Assembly: GCF_016865365.1 (NCBI RefSeq)
Contig: NZ_AP024469.1
Location: forward strand, 1,665,001-1,729,000
Reading direction: 5' to 3'
Source: Geobacter sp. SVR
GTDB lineage: Bacteria > Desulfobacterota > Desulfuromonadia > Geobacterales > Pseudopelobacteraceae
Length of the DNA: 64,000 nt
Shown piece after piece: positions 52,729 through 62,136 of the stretch. The position numbers were made by a program, and so were the translations under genes. The notes beneath the pieces are model-generated. The model did not search any database and had not been told where the DNA came from. It was given only the letters and a program-made list of their open reading frames with translations. The first letter of the stretch is position 1. Every line of letters starts with the position of its first letter.

Positions 52729-54741
52729 TTAAAAGGCCCGGATCAGATGAAGCCGGATGGACTGATCCGCTGTGGAGGTTCCCGGCAGTATTTTCCAATT
52801 CATCTGGGACACAAGCGACAGGGAGAGTTTGCCGTAACTCCAGCGCAGGTTGGCCCCCAGGCAGATATCGTCCCTGTCGACCGTATCCCCGCGAAGATTA
52901 ATGTATTTTGTCGTCAATATCAATTGCGCGGTGCTGAAGAGCAGGGAACTGTACGTTCCCCCGGCAGAGAAGCTGGTGACTTTACTCTCCGGCAGCTGGA
53001 CATCGCTGATGGGGGGCTTGGATACGGTATAGGAATCGGTCAGGTACAGTGCCAGAGAGCTGCGGTAAAAATTCTTGGTGTACCGTACGAAACCTAATAT
53101 CGTCTGATGCCTGTCGATATCAGAATCTATGTTTTCGTATTCGCCGCCATACGAGAAGAAGTTGTACTTGCCCTCGAATCCCAGGAAATAGCGTATATCG
53201 TTGGTCAGGCGGACATTGTCGGCTCTCCCCGATATCAGGTTCTGATTGGAGGCGGACCAACTGCCGGTGAGGCTGTAGGTGTTTCTGAACAGCGTCAGGT
53301 TGAAGCCCACCCTCTGGCTGTTGGTGGAATACTTTATCTGCGGATTGGCCTGGTATGAGTAGGAGATGAAAAGGGCATTGCCCGGATTTATTTCCGATCC
53401 CGGGAGGATGACTATCAGGGTCGTAAGCCCTGATTGCCTGATGGCGTAATCCACATTCGGCACATACGGCAGCAGCCGGATTCGCGGGTCGGCGTTGGTG
53501 ACAATGATCGTTTCGGGCAGCACCGCCATGTTGCGCAGGGGGATGTCGGTAAACAGGCTCGGAATCTGGGGGTCGGTAGCGGCGGTATGCGCTTCATTCA
53601 GTACCGCTACGGTACTGTTCAACAGGGATCGGTCAGTCACCTGATACTGTTCGATAAAATTGAGCCGGAGCTTCGAATCTGAGGGGAGATCCTTCTGGTA
53701 GAGCAGATCGATGGCGCCGATCACGTTTTGCTCGCTCCCCCCGATCAGCCTGTCCTTGCTGAACTCTCCGTTCAGCACCGTTGAAAGACTGTTAAAGAGT
53801 CGATGCTGGAGCCACAGCCTGCTATCCTGGTGATTCTCCGTTCCGACGGTGCCGTCGCGGTTTGTATAGAGGAAGCTGGCACCGCTCGTGAGGGCTTTTC
53901 CTAAAGGCCACAAGAACTGTTCGTCCAGTGTCACGGTTTTGAAATCCTGGTCCGGGGTAGCGACCTCTTCCCGCAACTCCACTCTGCTGGACAATACACG
54001 CCCCGGCACGGTTTCGGACAGACGAAGCTGATTGTGCAGGGTCATACTGGAGGTTCTGTTTTCGGATTCGATGCCGCCGTCTTTCGGCTTGGAGGTGACC
54101 CGCAGGATAGAAATCAGCATATCCGTATCTGAAACGGGCATCCTGTGGTTCAGACTCAAGGTTGCGGTGTCGCTCGTCTGTGCGCGGCCGCCGGTTCCCG
54201 TTTCGGAGGTTTCCGAGGTTGAACGGCTGTAATCGAACTTGACGGGCAAAATCCTGTTCTTCAGCATGAAGATGAAGCCGTTTCTGGCCACGTCGATATC
54301 AGTGGAACGACCGAATTCCCGTTGCGCATGGACCGTTTCATACTGGCTGAAAAAATGGAGCGGGTAGGGGGATCTTTCCAGCACCGCTCCGGTCAGGTTG
54401 TACTGAATGTCCGTTCCGGCTTTGAACTGGCTGGGGGTATTGGTGGCGGTAAAGAAGTCCTGATCCGTGCCGAGCCCGACGTTCAGCTTGCCGCGCAGGA
54501 TGCGGGGGTCCAAAAGGGCATAGGCGGTGCTGAAATGGTATTCCTCCCTCAGGTAGTGCTGAGCGGTGGATAAGGAGTTTCTTGATTCGGCAGTCTGGCG
54601 ATCGAAAGTATATAAAAGATCCACCCACTGCTCGAAATCCCCCAGCAGGAGCAGGGCACGACCGGCAGCCAGGGCTTCGCCAGCCGGAATCAGGAGGGCT
54701 GGGAGAAGCACCGACAGAAGGAGGGCAAGTCTGATCCGCAT
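52729..54741 (-). CDS. Large outer-membrane beta-barrel, candidate conduit porin
   Basis: About 670 residues: signal peptide (MRIRLALLLSVLLPALLIPAGEALA), then long amphipathic strand repeats (LSLNHRMPVSDTDMLISILR, RVGFNLTLFRNTYSLTGSW) and a C-terminal Phe (IRLHLIRAF), as in barrels inserted by the Bam machinery. No clear family match by eye. Its size and position among four lipoprotein or multiheme genes fit a porin-cytochrome conduit, where such a barrel holds a cytochrome wire through the outer membrane. ATG at 54741; a GTG lies one codon upstream. Confidence 0.78.
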   Translation of the reverse strand: MRIRLALLLSVLLPALLIPAGEALAAGRALLLLGDFEQWVDLLYTFDRQTAESRNSLSTAQHYLREEYHFSTAYALLDPRILRGKLNVGLGTDQDFFTATNTPSQFKAGTDIQYNLTGAVLERSPYPLHFFSQYETVHAQREFGRSTDIDVARNGFIFMLKNRILPVKFDYSRSTSETSETGTGGRAQTSDTATLSLNHRMPVSDTDMLISILRVTSKPKDGGIESENRTSSMTLHNQLRLSETVPGRVLSSRVELREEVATPDQDFKTVTLDEQFLWPLGKALTSGASFLYTNRDGTVGTENHQDSRLWLQHRLFNSLSTVLNGEFSKDRLIGGSEQNVIGAIDLLYQKDLPSDSKLRLNFIEQYQVTDRSLLNSTVAVLNEAHTAATDPQIPSLFTDIPLRNMAVLPETIIVTNADPRIRLLPYVPNVDYAIRQSGLTTLIVILPGSEINPGNALFISYSYQANPQIKYSTNSQRVGFNLTLFRNTYSLTGSWSASNQNLISGRADNVRLTNDIRYFLGFEGKYNFFSYGGEYENIDSDIDRHQTILGFVRYTKNFYRSSLALYLTDSYTVSKPPISDVQLPESKVTSFSAGGTYSSLLFSTAQLILTTKYINLRGDTVDRDDICLGANLRWSYGKLSLSLVSQMNWKILPGTSTADQSIRLHLIRAF

Positions 54742-54751
54742 CACTTCACCG

Positions 54752-55330
54752 TTATTTCAGGAAGAACGGGGCATTGCCAAAATGCGGATCATGGCAATCG
54801 GTACACCCGATTCTCTGGGCGGCGAGTTTGTCATGCATGGCCGAAGCGGTGCGCTTTTCGCGGTGGCATGTCAAACAGATGGCATTTTTATCGGCCCTGA
54901 GCAGTGACGGGTAGTTGGAGCTGTGCGGCAGATGGCAGGCCGAACAGTCTCCGACCGCAACAGGACCATGGACATAGAGCCCCTTGACGAACCCGGTATG
55001 GCAGACCATGCACAACTCGGTACGGGAGGTGATCAGGCCGTTCTGATTTTTTTTGTCATGGCAGTCGTTGCACCTCTTCTCCAGGTACGGGGCATGTTGG
55101 GATTTCGAATCAACCACGGCGGACGGCACGCTCTTTTTTCCGGAAAGCTCATCCCTGACCTCTGCGACCCGTATCGCCGCATACTGCTCACAAATCTCTT
55201 CGGGGGGGGGCAGGCTTGGCACCCCGTCAAAAATAACCGATAGAGCCTTGTGCCTGCCGACGGCGTCACACCCCGCCGACGCAATGACAGCGAGCACGAG
55301 TAAAGATGCACCGAGCACTGTTTTTCTCAT
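54752..55330 (-). CDS. Pentaheme cytochrome c lipoprotein
   Basis: 192 residues. Lipobox AVIASAGCDA. Five heme sites: CNDCH, CMVCH, CSACH, CLTCH, CTDCH, arranged with CHLPHS and CHDPHF as in doubled-CxxCH proteins. It ends 10 bp before the barrel gene. A lipid-anchored small cytochrome next to an outer-membrane barrel is typical of porin-cytochrome modules. Its position relative to the membrane is inferred. Confidence 0.9.
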   Translation of the reverse strand: MRKTVLGASLLVLAVIASAGCDAVGRHKALSVIFDGVPSLPPPEEICEQYAAIRVAEVRDELSGKKSVPSAVVDSKSQHAPYLEKRCNDCHDKKNQNGLITSRTELCMVCHTGFVKGLYVHGPVAVGDCSACHLPHSSNYPSLLRADKNAICLTCHREKRTASAMHDKLAAQRIGCTDCHDPHFGNAPFFLK

Positions 55331-55379
55331 CTGCTCCCCTGGATCGTTTCCACCCGGGAAAACCCTGGATGTGAAACCG

Positions 55380-56543
55380 TTATTTCTTGGCCGTGTCCGC
55401 TGTGCCGGCCACCTTTGTCTCAGTGGTTCCCTCCCCGTTGGCCGCTGCCCCTTTCATCTGCCCCAGGCCGTAAATCGAGATTTTCTCGGCTCCATACTGA
55501 TTGGTGACGAAAATAACCGCTTCCAGGATGAAGTCCGGTTCCGCCAACGTTTGATAATATTCAAGATTGTCCCGGCTCACCGAGACGCTGACCGGAAGGT
55601 TGAGCGAGCCGCGCACCAGGCCGGGATCGCCGAAAAAGATCAGGAGGCGCCCCTTTTCATTGAACACCTGCACGTTCTGGTTGCCCCCGTCCACTACGTA
55701 GATGCGATTCTCATGGTCGACCGCTATGCCTTTGGGACGGGAAAATTTCCCGATGATGTCGCCCATTTCGCCAAATGAAAGCAGGATGTGTCCATCAGGG
55801 TCGAACTTGATGACTTTGCCGCTGCCGGAATTGGTCGTATAAATGAAACCCTTGTCGTCCAGAGCAAAGTTGGTCGGCATCGCCAGCCCTTCGCTTTCTG
55901 ACGTCCATTTGCCGAAGCTGTTCCTGAACTGCCCGCTTTTGCGGTCGAAGACCTTGATTTCGTTGTTTCCTTTCTGCAGATCGAGTACATAGACCGATTC
56001 GCCCTCAACGGCCACATCAGTGGGCTTCATGTCGACTTCCCTGCCAAAGGCCCGAATGTATTCCCCGGCCGGGTTGTACACGACGATCTCTCTCCTGGCC
56101 ACATCCGCCACATACAGGTTTTCTTCCGCATCTACAGCGATGTTGGCGGGTTTTTTGAGCTTTCCGACGTTGTTATTGCCCTTCAGAAAATTGAAGCTCT
56201 TCTTGACCGGGTCGATGATGGCCACATTGCCCACCCCGATATCGCAGACGTAGATCTTGCCCTTGTGAGTCATGACGCCATAGGGCTTCATGATCGATTT
56301 CACTTCGTCGAGTTCTTCCTTGCCGGTCATGATCAGTGAAAAGGTGCTTTTCTTTCCCTCGATATCGCTCGACCTGGAAATACCCATCAGATGCTGGATC
56401 CTGGGCGGATTGGGGGCAGGTGGGAAGAACACGGGAGTGGGTTTGACGGCCTGTCCGCCGCAGCCTGCGAGAACCAGCGCCAGCAGTGATATCAGGAAGT
56501 TTTTGAGGTTTTTTTCGAACATCTGCGGGATGAAATTGAACAT
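55380..56543 (-). CDS. NHL-repeat beta-propeller lipoprotein, second copy
   Basis: 387 residues from the ATG at 56543. Lipobox LVLAGCGGQ. Blades include KPYGVMTHKGKIYVCDIGVG, KPANIAVDAEENLYVADVAR, MPTNFALDDKGFIYTTNSGS and RPKGIAVDHENRIYVVDGGN. The C-terminal tail (about 40 residues) is Thr/Ala-rich. Same layout as the protein at 51595-52719, so the conduit has two NHL lipoproteins. It lies 52 bp after the 13-heme cytochrome gene and 49 bp before the pentaheme gene. Confidence 0.88.
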   Translation of the reverse strand: MFNFIPQMFEKNLKNFLISLLALVLAGCGGQAVKPTPVFFPPAPNPPRIQHLMGISRSSDIEGKKSTFSLIMTGKEELDEVKSIMKPYGVMTHKGKIYVCDIGVGNVAIIDPVKKSFNFLKGNNNVGKLKKPANIAVDAEENLYVADVARREIVVYNPAGEYIRAFGREVDMKPTDVAVEGESVYVLDLQKGNNEIKVFDRKSGQFRNSFGKWTSESEGLAMPTNFALDDKGFIYTTNSGSGKVIKFDPDGHILLSFGEMGDIIGKFSRPKGIAVDHENRIYVVDGGNQNVQVFNEKGRLLIFFGDPGLVRGSLNLPVSVSVSRDNLEYYQTLAEPDFILEAVIFVTNQYGAEKISIYGLGQMKGAAANGEGTTETKVAGTADTAKK

Positions 56544-56595
56544 TCTGTTATCTCCCTTCGATTGAAATCCAGCGTGAGTCTGCGTACATTCCGGC

Positions 56596-58053
56596 TCAAT
56601 GTTCCTGTTCCTCGGTGCCATAAGACTGAGGAGTGTTGCGGTCATAGGTGAAGGCACGGTGACAGCCAGGCGCACAGCTTCCCCCGGTCGGAGTTATCTG
56701 GAAGTTCAGGGGGATTTTCCAGTCGCCGAATTGGCTGCCCTCCTTGCTGATCAATTTTTCTCCGTTGCTGGCGTGGGCTTCGTGGCAGACCCGGCAGGTG
56801 CGACCTTTCCGTTTGATGGCCACATGCACGTAATGGAGATTGCGGTTGCCGTTTCTGAATTTGGTGTAGACGGTCGTATCGGCGAAGCGCAGCAGATTCT
56901 TCTCATGACAGTTCAAACAGGCGCCATAGATCCCATCCCGGTAGGGCGCGTACAAATCGGCCGGATAGCTTCCGCGCAGCAGGCGGAAATTCTGCGAGCC
57001 GTGCGGGTCGTGGCAGCCCCTGCATTCCCCCTCCCGCAGCGGGCCGTGCAGGAATTTTTTCCCCTCGATCTCCTTTTTTATGTTCCGCAGGGGAGGGGAG
57101 CCGAGTTTGTCGGTTCCATGGCAGTCCAGACATAATCCCTTCGCATCGGCCGGAAACAGCCCCTTGACCTTTCCGAAATGGGCTGAATGGCAGTTGCCGC
57201 ACCCTTTTCCCTCCTGGACCGGTTTGTGCGGCGTTTTCAGGTCAGCCAGATGCTTCCCGATTTTCTGGTGGCATCCCACGCACAGGTCCGGCATCTTTTT
57301 CTTGAGGAACATGTTGTTGGGGGCTCCGTGCGGATTGTGGCAGGAGGTGCAGGCATCGTTTCGAACGGGTGCGTGCACGATGGGAGACTCCTGGATCAAG
57401 CGGGAAAAATCGACATGGCATCTCAGGCACAGCTCCCGGCTGGGCTGCGTGAGCAGCGCATTTTCGGCAGAGCTGTGCGGGTGATGGCATTCCGCGCATT
57501 GGCCCACAGCCACCGGACCATGCATGAACTGCTGCTTGAAGGGAGCACTGTCATGACAGCCGGTACAGGTGGCCGTGAGATTCTTGTTGTCGTCCAGAAG
57601 GTTGCGCCCTTCCGCCCCGTGCGGTCTGTGGCAGCCGGTGCATTCTCCGCTCTTGACCGGTGAATGCACGACCTTCTTGAGAACCAGAGGGGAATGGCAT
57701 TGTTCGCAGAATGCTGCCCCTTTGGCGGTCAGTTCCCAGCTTTTGCCGCCGATCAGGGGATGGGCGGCGGAGCGCCTGACGTGGCAGGCAGTGCAGTTCT
57801 CCTCTCTGACCGGCTGATGCATGTGTTTCTTCCCGAAAAGGGCTTTATGGCACGAAAGCATGCAGTCATCGGCCAGGCTTGCTGAAGCGGCCGAAACGAT
57901 CCAGAGGAAGACCGCCATCCTGAAGAGGGTGAGCAGTCCCCCCGGCCTCGGGGATGCGGAGGACCCCACACCTCCACCGGGCCTCCGTGAACGGCCGGCA
58001 GACCGGATTTGGGAAGTTTCCGCTGTGCGGAAGAGTTTCATGGTTGCACTCAT
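56596..58053 (-). CDS. Exported multiheme cytochrome c (13 canonical plus 2 CX3CH sites)
   Basis: 485 residues from the ATG at 58053 (AGAGG six bases upstream). A signal/anchor segment FRMAVFLWIVSAASASLA follows an unusually long basic N terminus of about 40 residues. Thirteen CxxCH sites (CTACH to CRVCH), many as doubled CxxCH-PH units with HxPV spacers (MHGPVAVGQ, VHAPVRNDA). In addition there is a CX3CH site at each end: CMLSCHKALFG at the N terminus and CAPGCHRAF at the C terminus. A long periplasmic wire is likely. First cytochrome gene after the regulator gene, 35 bp downstream. Confidence 0.9.
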   Translation of the reverse strand: MSATMKLFRTAETSQIRSAGRSRRPGGGVGSSASPRPGGLLTLFRMAVFLWIVSAASASLADDCMLSCHKALFGKKHMHQPVREENCTACHVRRSAAHPLIGGKSWELTAKGAAFCEQCHSPLVLKKVVHSPVKSGECTGCHRPHGAEGRNLLDDNKNLTATCTGCHDSAPFKQQFMHGPVAVGQCAECHHPHSSAENALLTQPSRELCLRCHVDFSRLIQESPIVHAPVRNDACTSCHNPHGAPNNMFLKKKMPDLCVGCHQKIGKHLADLKTPHKPVQEGKGCGNCHSAHFGKVKGLFPADAKGLCLDCHGTDKLGSPPLRNIKKEIEGKKFLHGPLREGECRGCHDPHGSQNFRLLRGSYPADLYAPYRDGIYGACLNCHEKNLLRFADTTVYTKFRNGNRNLHYVHVAIKRKGRTCRVCHEAHASNGEKLISKEGSQFGDWKIPLNFQITPTGGSCAPGCHRAFTYDRNTPQSYGTEEQEH

Positions 58054-58088
58054 ATGATTCCTCTGATCCTGCCCGTGTAGTGCCCGCT

Positions 58089-59444
58089 TCATGGCAACGG
58101 CCGGTTGATCCGCTCCCAGAGCACCTTCCGTGAAAGCCCCAGTATCTTGGCGCTCAGGGATTTGCGCCCCCCTACGCTCCGCATGACCTTTTCTATGTAT
58201 CGTTTTTCGAATTCGGCCACCGCAATCTTGAGAGGTTTGCCGACCGGGAACGATTCGAACAGGGCCCCGGCGATGCTGGCATCGTTCAGGGGTACGATCA
58301 GGTGCCGGCGGGAGATCTTTTCGCCCGGGTACATGACCGAGATCTGTTCGATGATGTTTTTCAGTTCGCGGATATTGCCGGGGTAGTTGTACTGGCAAAG
58401 GGCATCGAAGGCGTCCGGCGAAAGGCTCACCTGGCGGCGCTCGGTGCTGGGCTTGAACAGTTTGACGAAGTAGGCGATCAGCAGCGGTATGTCTTCACGC
58501 CGTTCACGCAAGGGGGGAATGGTGATGGGCACCACGTTGAGCCGGTAAAAGAGATCGGAGCGGAACTCTCTGGCTTCCACCATCTGGTGCAGGTCCCGAT
58601 TCGTGGCTACCACCAGGCGGAAATCGACCCTGCGCGGCTGGTTGCCGCCGACCCGGTAGATGGTGCGCTCATCCAGGGCGCGCAGAAGCTTGGCCTGAAC
58701 AGCCAGTGGCAGTTCTCCCACTTCGTCCAGGAACAGTGTCCCTTTGTCCGCCATTTCGATATACCCTTTGCGGGTCTGGTGGGCATCGGTATACGCTCCA
58801 CGCTCGGCCCCGAACAATTCGCTTTCCAGGAGTGATTCCGGGATGGCGGCGCAGTTGACCTTGACGCAGTCCTTGTCGCGCCGTGCACTGTGGGCATGGA
58901 TGAAGTCGGTCAGGAGCTCCTTGCCGGTACCGCTTTCGCCGGTAATCATTACCGTTGCATCCGTGCCGGCCACAATGCCCGCTTTCTTCAAAATTTCCTG
59001 CATGGCTTTGCTGCGAGCGACCAGGGGCCTCTCTGCCGAAGCGCCGGCATCGGTTGCGCTCACATCGGCCTCGAACTGCTTCAGGTTGAGCACCCGCTGC
59101 AGTTTGACGAGCAGCGACTCCAGAGAGAACGGCTTGGTCAGGAAATCGAACGCCCCGATCTTCATGGCCTCCACGGCATTCTCGATGGTCCCGAAACCGG
59201 TCATGACCAGTGCCTTGCATTCGGGATTTTTGGTCAGCATCTCCTTGAGTATGTCCAGGCCGCCGGCATCCGGCAGATGCAGGTCCTCCAGCAGTATGTC
59301 GAAGCGCTCCTCGTGGATCGCTTCGACGGCTGCGCTGCCGTTTTCGGCATACCGCACGCCGAAGCCTGCATTCTCAAGCGCCCTTTTGAGCGGCGTGGCG
59401 AACAAGGGCTCGTCATCGACGATGAGGATCTTAACTGATTGCAT
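58089..59444 (-). CDS. Sigma-54-dependent response regulator beside the conduit genes
   Basis: 451 residues. Receiver domain (ILIVDDEPLF, phosphoacceptor Asp in DILLEDLHLPDAGG), AAA+ domain (Walker A GESGTGKE, contact loop GAYTDA in place of GAFTGA, Walker B LFLDEVGELP, YPGNIRELKNIIEQI) and C-terminal Fis-like helix-turn-helix (SLSAKILGLSRKVLWERI). GAFTDA/GAYTDA variants are common in this family, so it should still contact sigma-54. ATG at 59444; the gene overlaps the kinase gene by 14 bases. It probably regulates the cytochromes downstream or the sigma-54 promoter at 47819. Confidence 0.93.
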   Translation of the reverse strand: MQSVKILIVDDEPLFATPLKRALENAGFGVRYAENGSAAVEAIHEERFDILLEDLHLPDAGGLDILKEMLTKNPECKALVMTGFGTIENAVEAMKIGAFDFLTKPFSLESLLVKLQRVLNLKQFEADVSATDAGASAERPLVARSKAMQEILKKAGIVAGTDATVMITGESGTGKELLTDFIHAHSARRDKDCVKVNCAAIPESLLESELFGAERGAYTDAHQTRKGYIEMADKGTLFLDEVGELPLAVQAKLLRALDERTIYRVGGNQPRRVDFRLVVATNRDLHQMVEAREFRSDLFYRLNVVPITIPPLRERREDIPLLIAYFVKLFKPSTERRQVSLSPDAFDALCQYNYPGNIRELKNIIEQISVMYPGEKISRRHLIVPLNDASIAGALFESFPVGKPLKIAVAEFEKRYIEKVMRSVGGRKSLSAKILGLSRKVLWERINRPLP

Positions 59445-60870
59445 GCTGTTTCTCCCCGTCAAGAGGAATGATCACCGTAAAGGTAGTCTCGCCCGGCCTG
59501 CTTTCGAGCAGGATGGCGCCGCAGTGCATGTCCACGATGTTTCTGCTGATGGCCAGGCCGATGCCGTTTCCTTTTCGGTTCGATTTGAGGGTGTAGAAGA
59601 GTTCGAAAATCTTTTCCTGCAACTCCGGAGGGATCCCCATGCCGTGGTCTTTGATGGCCAGACAGTAAGCGCCCTCTTCCGTATATGCCGATACCTCCAC
59701 GCTCTCTCCCGGCGGGGATGCCTCGGCCGCATTCATCAGAAGGTTGAGAGCCACCTGCGTCAGTTTCCACTTGTCGATCGTCAGTTGCAGCGGAGGGCTG
59801 CAGCGGTCGTTGATCGAAAAGACAACCCCCTTTTTTTTGAGGGCCATCTCGGACATTGCAGTGATTTCCCGGAAGAAGGCATCGCTCTGGACAGGCTCCA
59901 GTATCAATTGGCCTGCCCGGTTGAAGTCCAGCAATTGCTGGACAATGTTTTCGATCTGCCTGCAGGCCTGCGTGAGTATGTCGATGTCGGGCGAGGTCTC
60001 ACCGGTTGCCGTCTGCTTCAGGTTGAAAATACAGTTATTCATTGCCGCCAGCGGATTGTTGACCTCGTGGGCCACTCCGGCGGCCAGCTTGCCGACGATG
60101 GCCAGTTTCTCGCTCTGGACCAGCGAGTTGACGGCCCGCTGCCGTTCGGACTCGCTCTGTTTCAATTTGTCGAGCATCAGACGGAAGCTTTTCTGAAGGG
60201 TACCGATCTCGTCTCTACGATTGACTTTGAGAGGAGAGGTGAGGTTGACCGGGTCCACAGCCGCCATTGCTCCGGCCAATTCCTTCAGAGGCCGGGTCAG
60301 GCTGAGCCCGACCACAAAGAAGACCCCCATCTGGATCAGGCAGATGATGAAGGTCAGGGTGAGGATGACCCCCTTCAATTCGGCCAGCTGCTTATGGAGA
60401 GGACGCAGGGGGAAGCTGACCCTGAAAACCCCCCACTTCTTGCCGTGTACGTTCAGCGGCATGGCAATGTCCAGCAGGCCGGTATCATCCCAGCGGTCTC
60501 CGACTATCCGCTGTTTGAAATCCCCCTGTTTCAGGGCTTCCGCTGCGAAGGCATCGCCGTTTCTCCTGCCATATTCATCGAGTTTGTCGCTGACCACGAC
60601 CGTTCCGGAAGGGTCGGTGATGTAGGCATACAGGGCTGGCAATTCGCTGTTGTGGACCAGCTCGTCTACGATGTTTTCCAGGGTTTCGCGGCCGATCAGA
60701 TTTTCCAGTTCCACTTCGAGAATTGCATCGATTACCGGGTCCTTGTACGAGGTGACGATCAGCCTGGCCTTGCTTTCGAGCTTTTCGAAAAGCAGGTGGC
60801 TGGCCATGTGCTGGAACCAGCTGCCCCAGACCACCGCAGAGGTGATTACGATGATGGCAGCCACCATCAT
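59431..60870 (-). CDS. Membrane sensor histidine kinase
   Basis: About 479 residues. First membrane segment (MMVAAIIVITSAVVWGSWFQ), a periplasmic sensor region of about 170 residues, second membrane segment (VILTLTFIICLIQMGVFFVV), HAMP (RPLKELAGAM), H-box GVAHEVNNPLAAM, N-box LLMNAAEAS, G1 KDHGMGIPPE, G2 GNGIGLAIS. The frame is open upstream to an in-frame ATG at 60990 that would overlap the sensor gene by 95 bases; the start is placed at 60870, but a TTG near 60890 is also possible. Coupled to the response regulator gene. Confidence 0.85.
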   Translation of the reverse strand: MMVAAIIVITSAVVWGSWFQHMASHLLFEKLESKARLIVTSYKDPVIDAILEVELENLIGRETLENIVDELVHNSELPALYAYITDPSGTVVVSDKLDEYGRRNGDAFAAEALKQGDFKQRIVGDRWDDTGLLDIAMPLNVHGKKWGVFRVSFPLRPLHKQLAELKGVILTLTFIICLIQMGVFFVVGLSLTRPLKELAGAMAAVDPVNLTSPLKVNRRDEIGTLQKSFRLMLDKLKQSESERQRAVNSLVQSEKLAIVGKLAAGVAHEVNNPLAAMNNCIFNLKQTATGETSPDIDILTQACRQIENIVQQLLDFNRAGQLILEPVQSDAFFREITAMSEMALKKKGVVFSINDRCSPPLQLTIDKWKLTQVALNLLMNAAEASPPGESVEVSAYTEEGAYCLAIKDHGMGIPPELQEKIFELFYTLKSNRKGNGIGLAISRNIVDMHCGAILLESRPGETTFTVIIPLDGEKQHAIS

Positions 60871-60895
60871 GAATTTGCCTTTGACTCCCAGCAAA

Positions 60896-61789
60896 TCAGC
60901 TACCTGCTTTCGGATGGCAACGTTGTCCGCATCCTGCCGGAATGGATCGGTACATCCTGATGACCTGCTGGTAATCGGAGGTTCTGGCATTGGTAAAGCC
61001 GTACCTCAGACCAGGGTCCCACTGTTTCATCGTTTCTTCATGCCGGGGATTGTTGCGATCGAGGTTCAGCAATGCCGATGAGACCGTTCGGACCAGTTCC
61101 CGGGAAGCATCTTTGCGGACCAGGATGGGAAGGGAAGGGAGAGGATGGGAACTTGCCAGGATGCGCAGTCCGAGATGCGCGTATTTTTCAGCGACCCCCT
61201 CGGCCAGAGCGCCGGCGTCACAGGTCCCCGACAAAACTGCCTTGACCACTTCCGACTGATTGCCGATGTTCTTGACGGACTCGATTTCGGAGAGGTCAAT
61301 GCCGTTTTTCCACAGGAGATAATGCGGCAGCAGGTTTCTGGTTGTTGAGTGGTGCGGGCCAAAGGCCACACGTTTGCCGCGCAGATCGCCCAAGGTGCGG
61401 ATGGGAGACCGGCTGGACACCACGATGGTACTCCGTATCACTGGGGCACCTTCTGCATTGAGAGGTTTCAGGATGGGCAGTGCCTTGAATTTCTCGCTGG
61501 CCTCCATAAAGGAGATATCATCCAGCAGGGCAATCTGAGCTTTTCCTCTGCCAAAGGCATGCAGCGCTTCCCTGTTGCTGCGGCAGAGGATCAGGTCGAA
61601 CTGGTAAGGGGTATGTTCTGTCAGGTAATCCATTAATGGTTGGTAGCGCTTGTACATGAGCAGGGGACTGTAAATCATGCTCACACAGAACCCGATCCGG
61701 GGTTTTTCCGTCGACTGACCGGCCCGTGGGCTGGGAACGAATGACAGAACCAGAATGAGAATCATCACTGTCAGCTTCTGTGGTGCCAC
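60896..61789 (-). CDS. PhnD-like periplasmic binding protein, likely kinase input
   Basis: 297 residues from a GTG at 61789 with GGGAG seven bases upstream. Signal peptide (MILILVLSFVPSPRAG), then PhnD/PBP2 features: IGFCVSMIYSPLLMYKRYQP, QIALLDDISFMEAS, LGDLRGKRVAFGPHHSTTRN, GTCDAGALAEGV. No transporter genes accompany it; instead the kinase gene follows directly. Such lone PhnD-like proteins commonly serve as the ligand-binding arm of a kinase. Ligand unknown (phosphonate, phosphite or an oxyanion are family precedents). Confidence 0.85.
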   Translation of the reverse strand: MAPQKLTVMILILVLSFVPSPRAGQSTEKPRIGFCVSMIYSPLLMYKRYQPLMDYLTEHTPYQFDLILCRSNREALHAFGRGKAQIALLDDISFMEASEKFKALPILKPLNAEGAPVIRSTIVVSSRSPIRTLGDLRGKRVAFGPHHSTTRNLLPHYLLWKNGIDLSEIESVKNIGNQSEVVKAVLSGTCDAGALAEGVAEKYAHLGLRILASSHPLPSLPILVRKDASRELVRTVSSALLNLDRNNPRHEETMKQWDPGLRYGFTNARTSDYQQVIRMYRSIPAGCGQRCHPKAGS

Positions 61790-62136
61790 GTGAATGCTCC
61801 CTGTACCGTTCTTTATCCCTCTCTACGATGAGATGGATCGAAAACGTAACGCCAAATGACCGGTTACCCCGTTTTTTGAACATGCGTCGGCAGCGCCATT
61901 GATTGCCGTTGATGAATGGCGCTTGTTTCCGGATACAATGGATGATGGTGAGAGCCTGCGGCAGACCGGGAATCCAATTTTGGAATACCGTCATTCGCCG
62001 GTCCGCTGCATTAGAAATACCTACGAGAAAAAGTGTACTACAGAAGTTGCTGTTGTCTAATTTTGTGAAATGTATGGTGGGAAAAAATGGAGAAGTAGAG
62101 TGAGGTTCTGTCTGAAAGGCTGCTTTCGGGAGGTGT
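61790..62136. other. Upstream region of the sensor-conduit gene set
   Basis: 347 bases without a gene. It holds a dyad gtaac-N12-gttac at 61846-61867, which could be a regulator site. No sigma-54 consensus was found on the minus strand. Otherwise nothing recognised. Confidence 0.5.

Noticed and set aside
58089-59444. Loss of sigma-54 contact because of GAYTDA instead of GAFTGA
   Set aside because: GA(F/Y)TDA variants occur in many working NtrC-family regulators, so this does not show inactivity.
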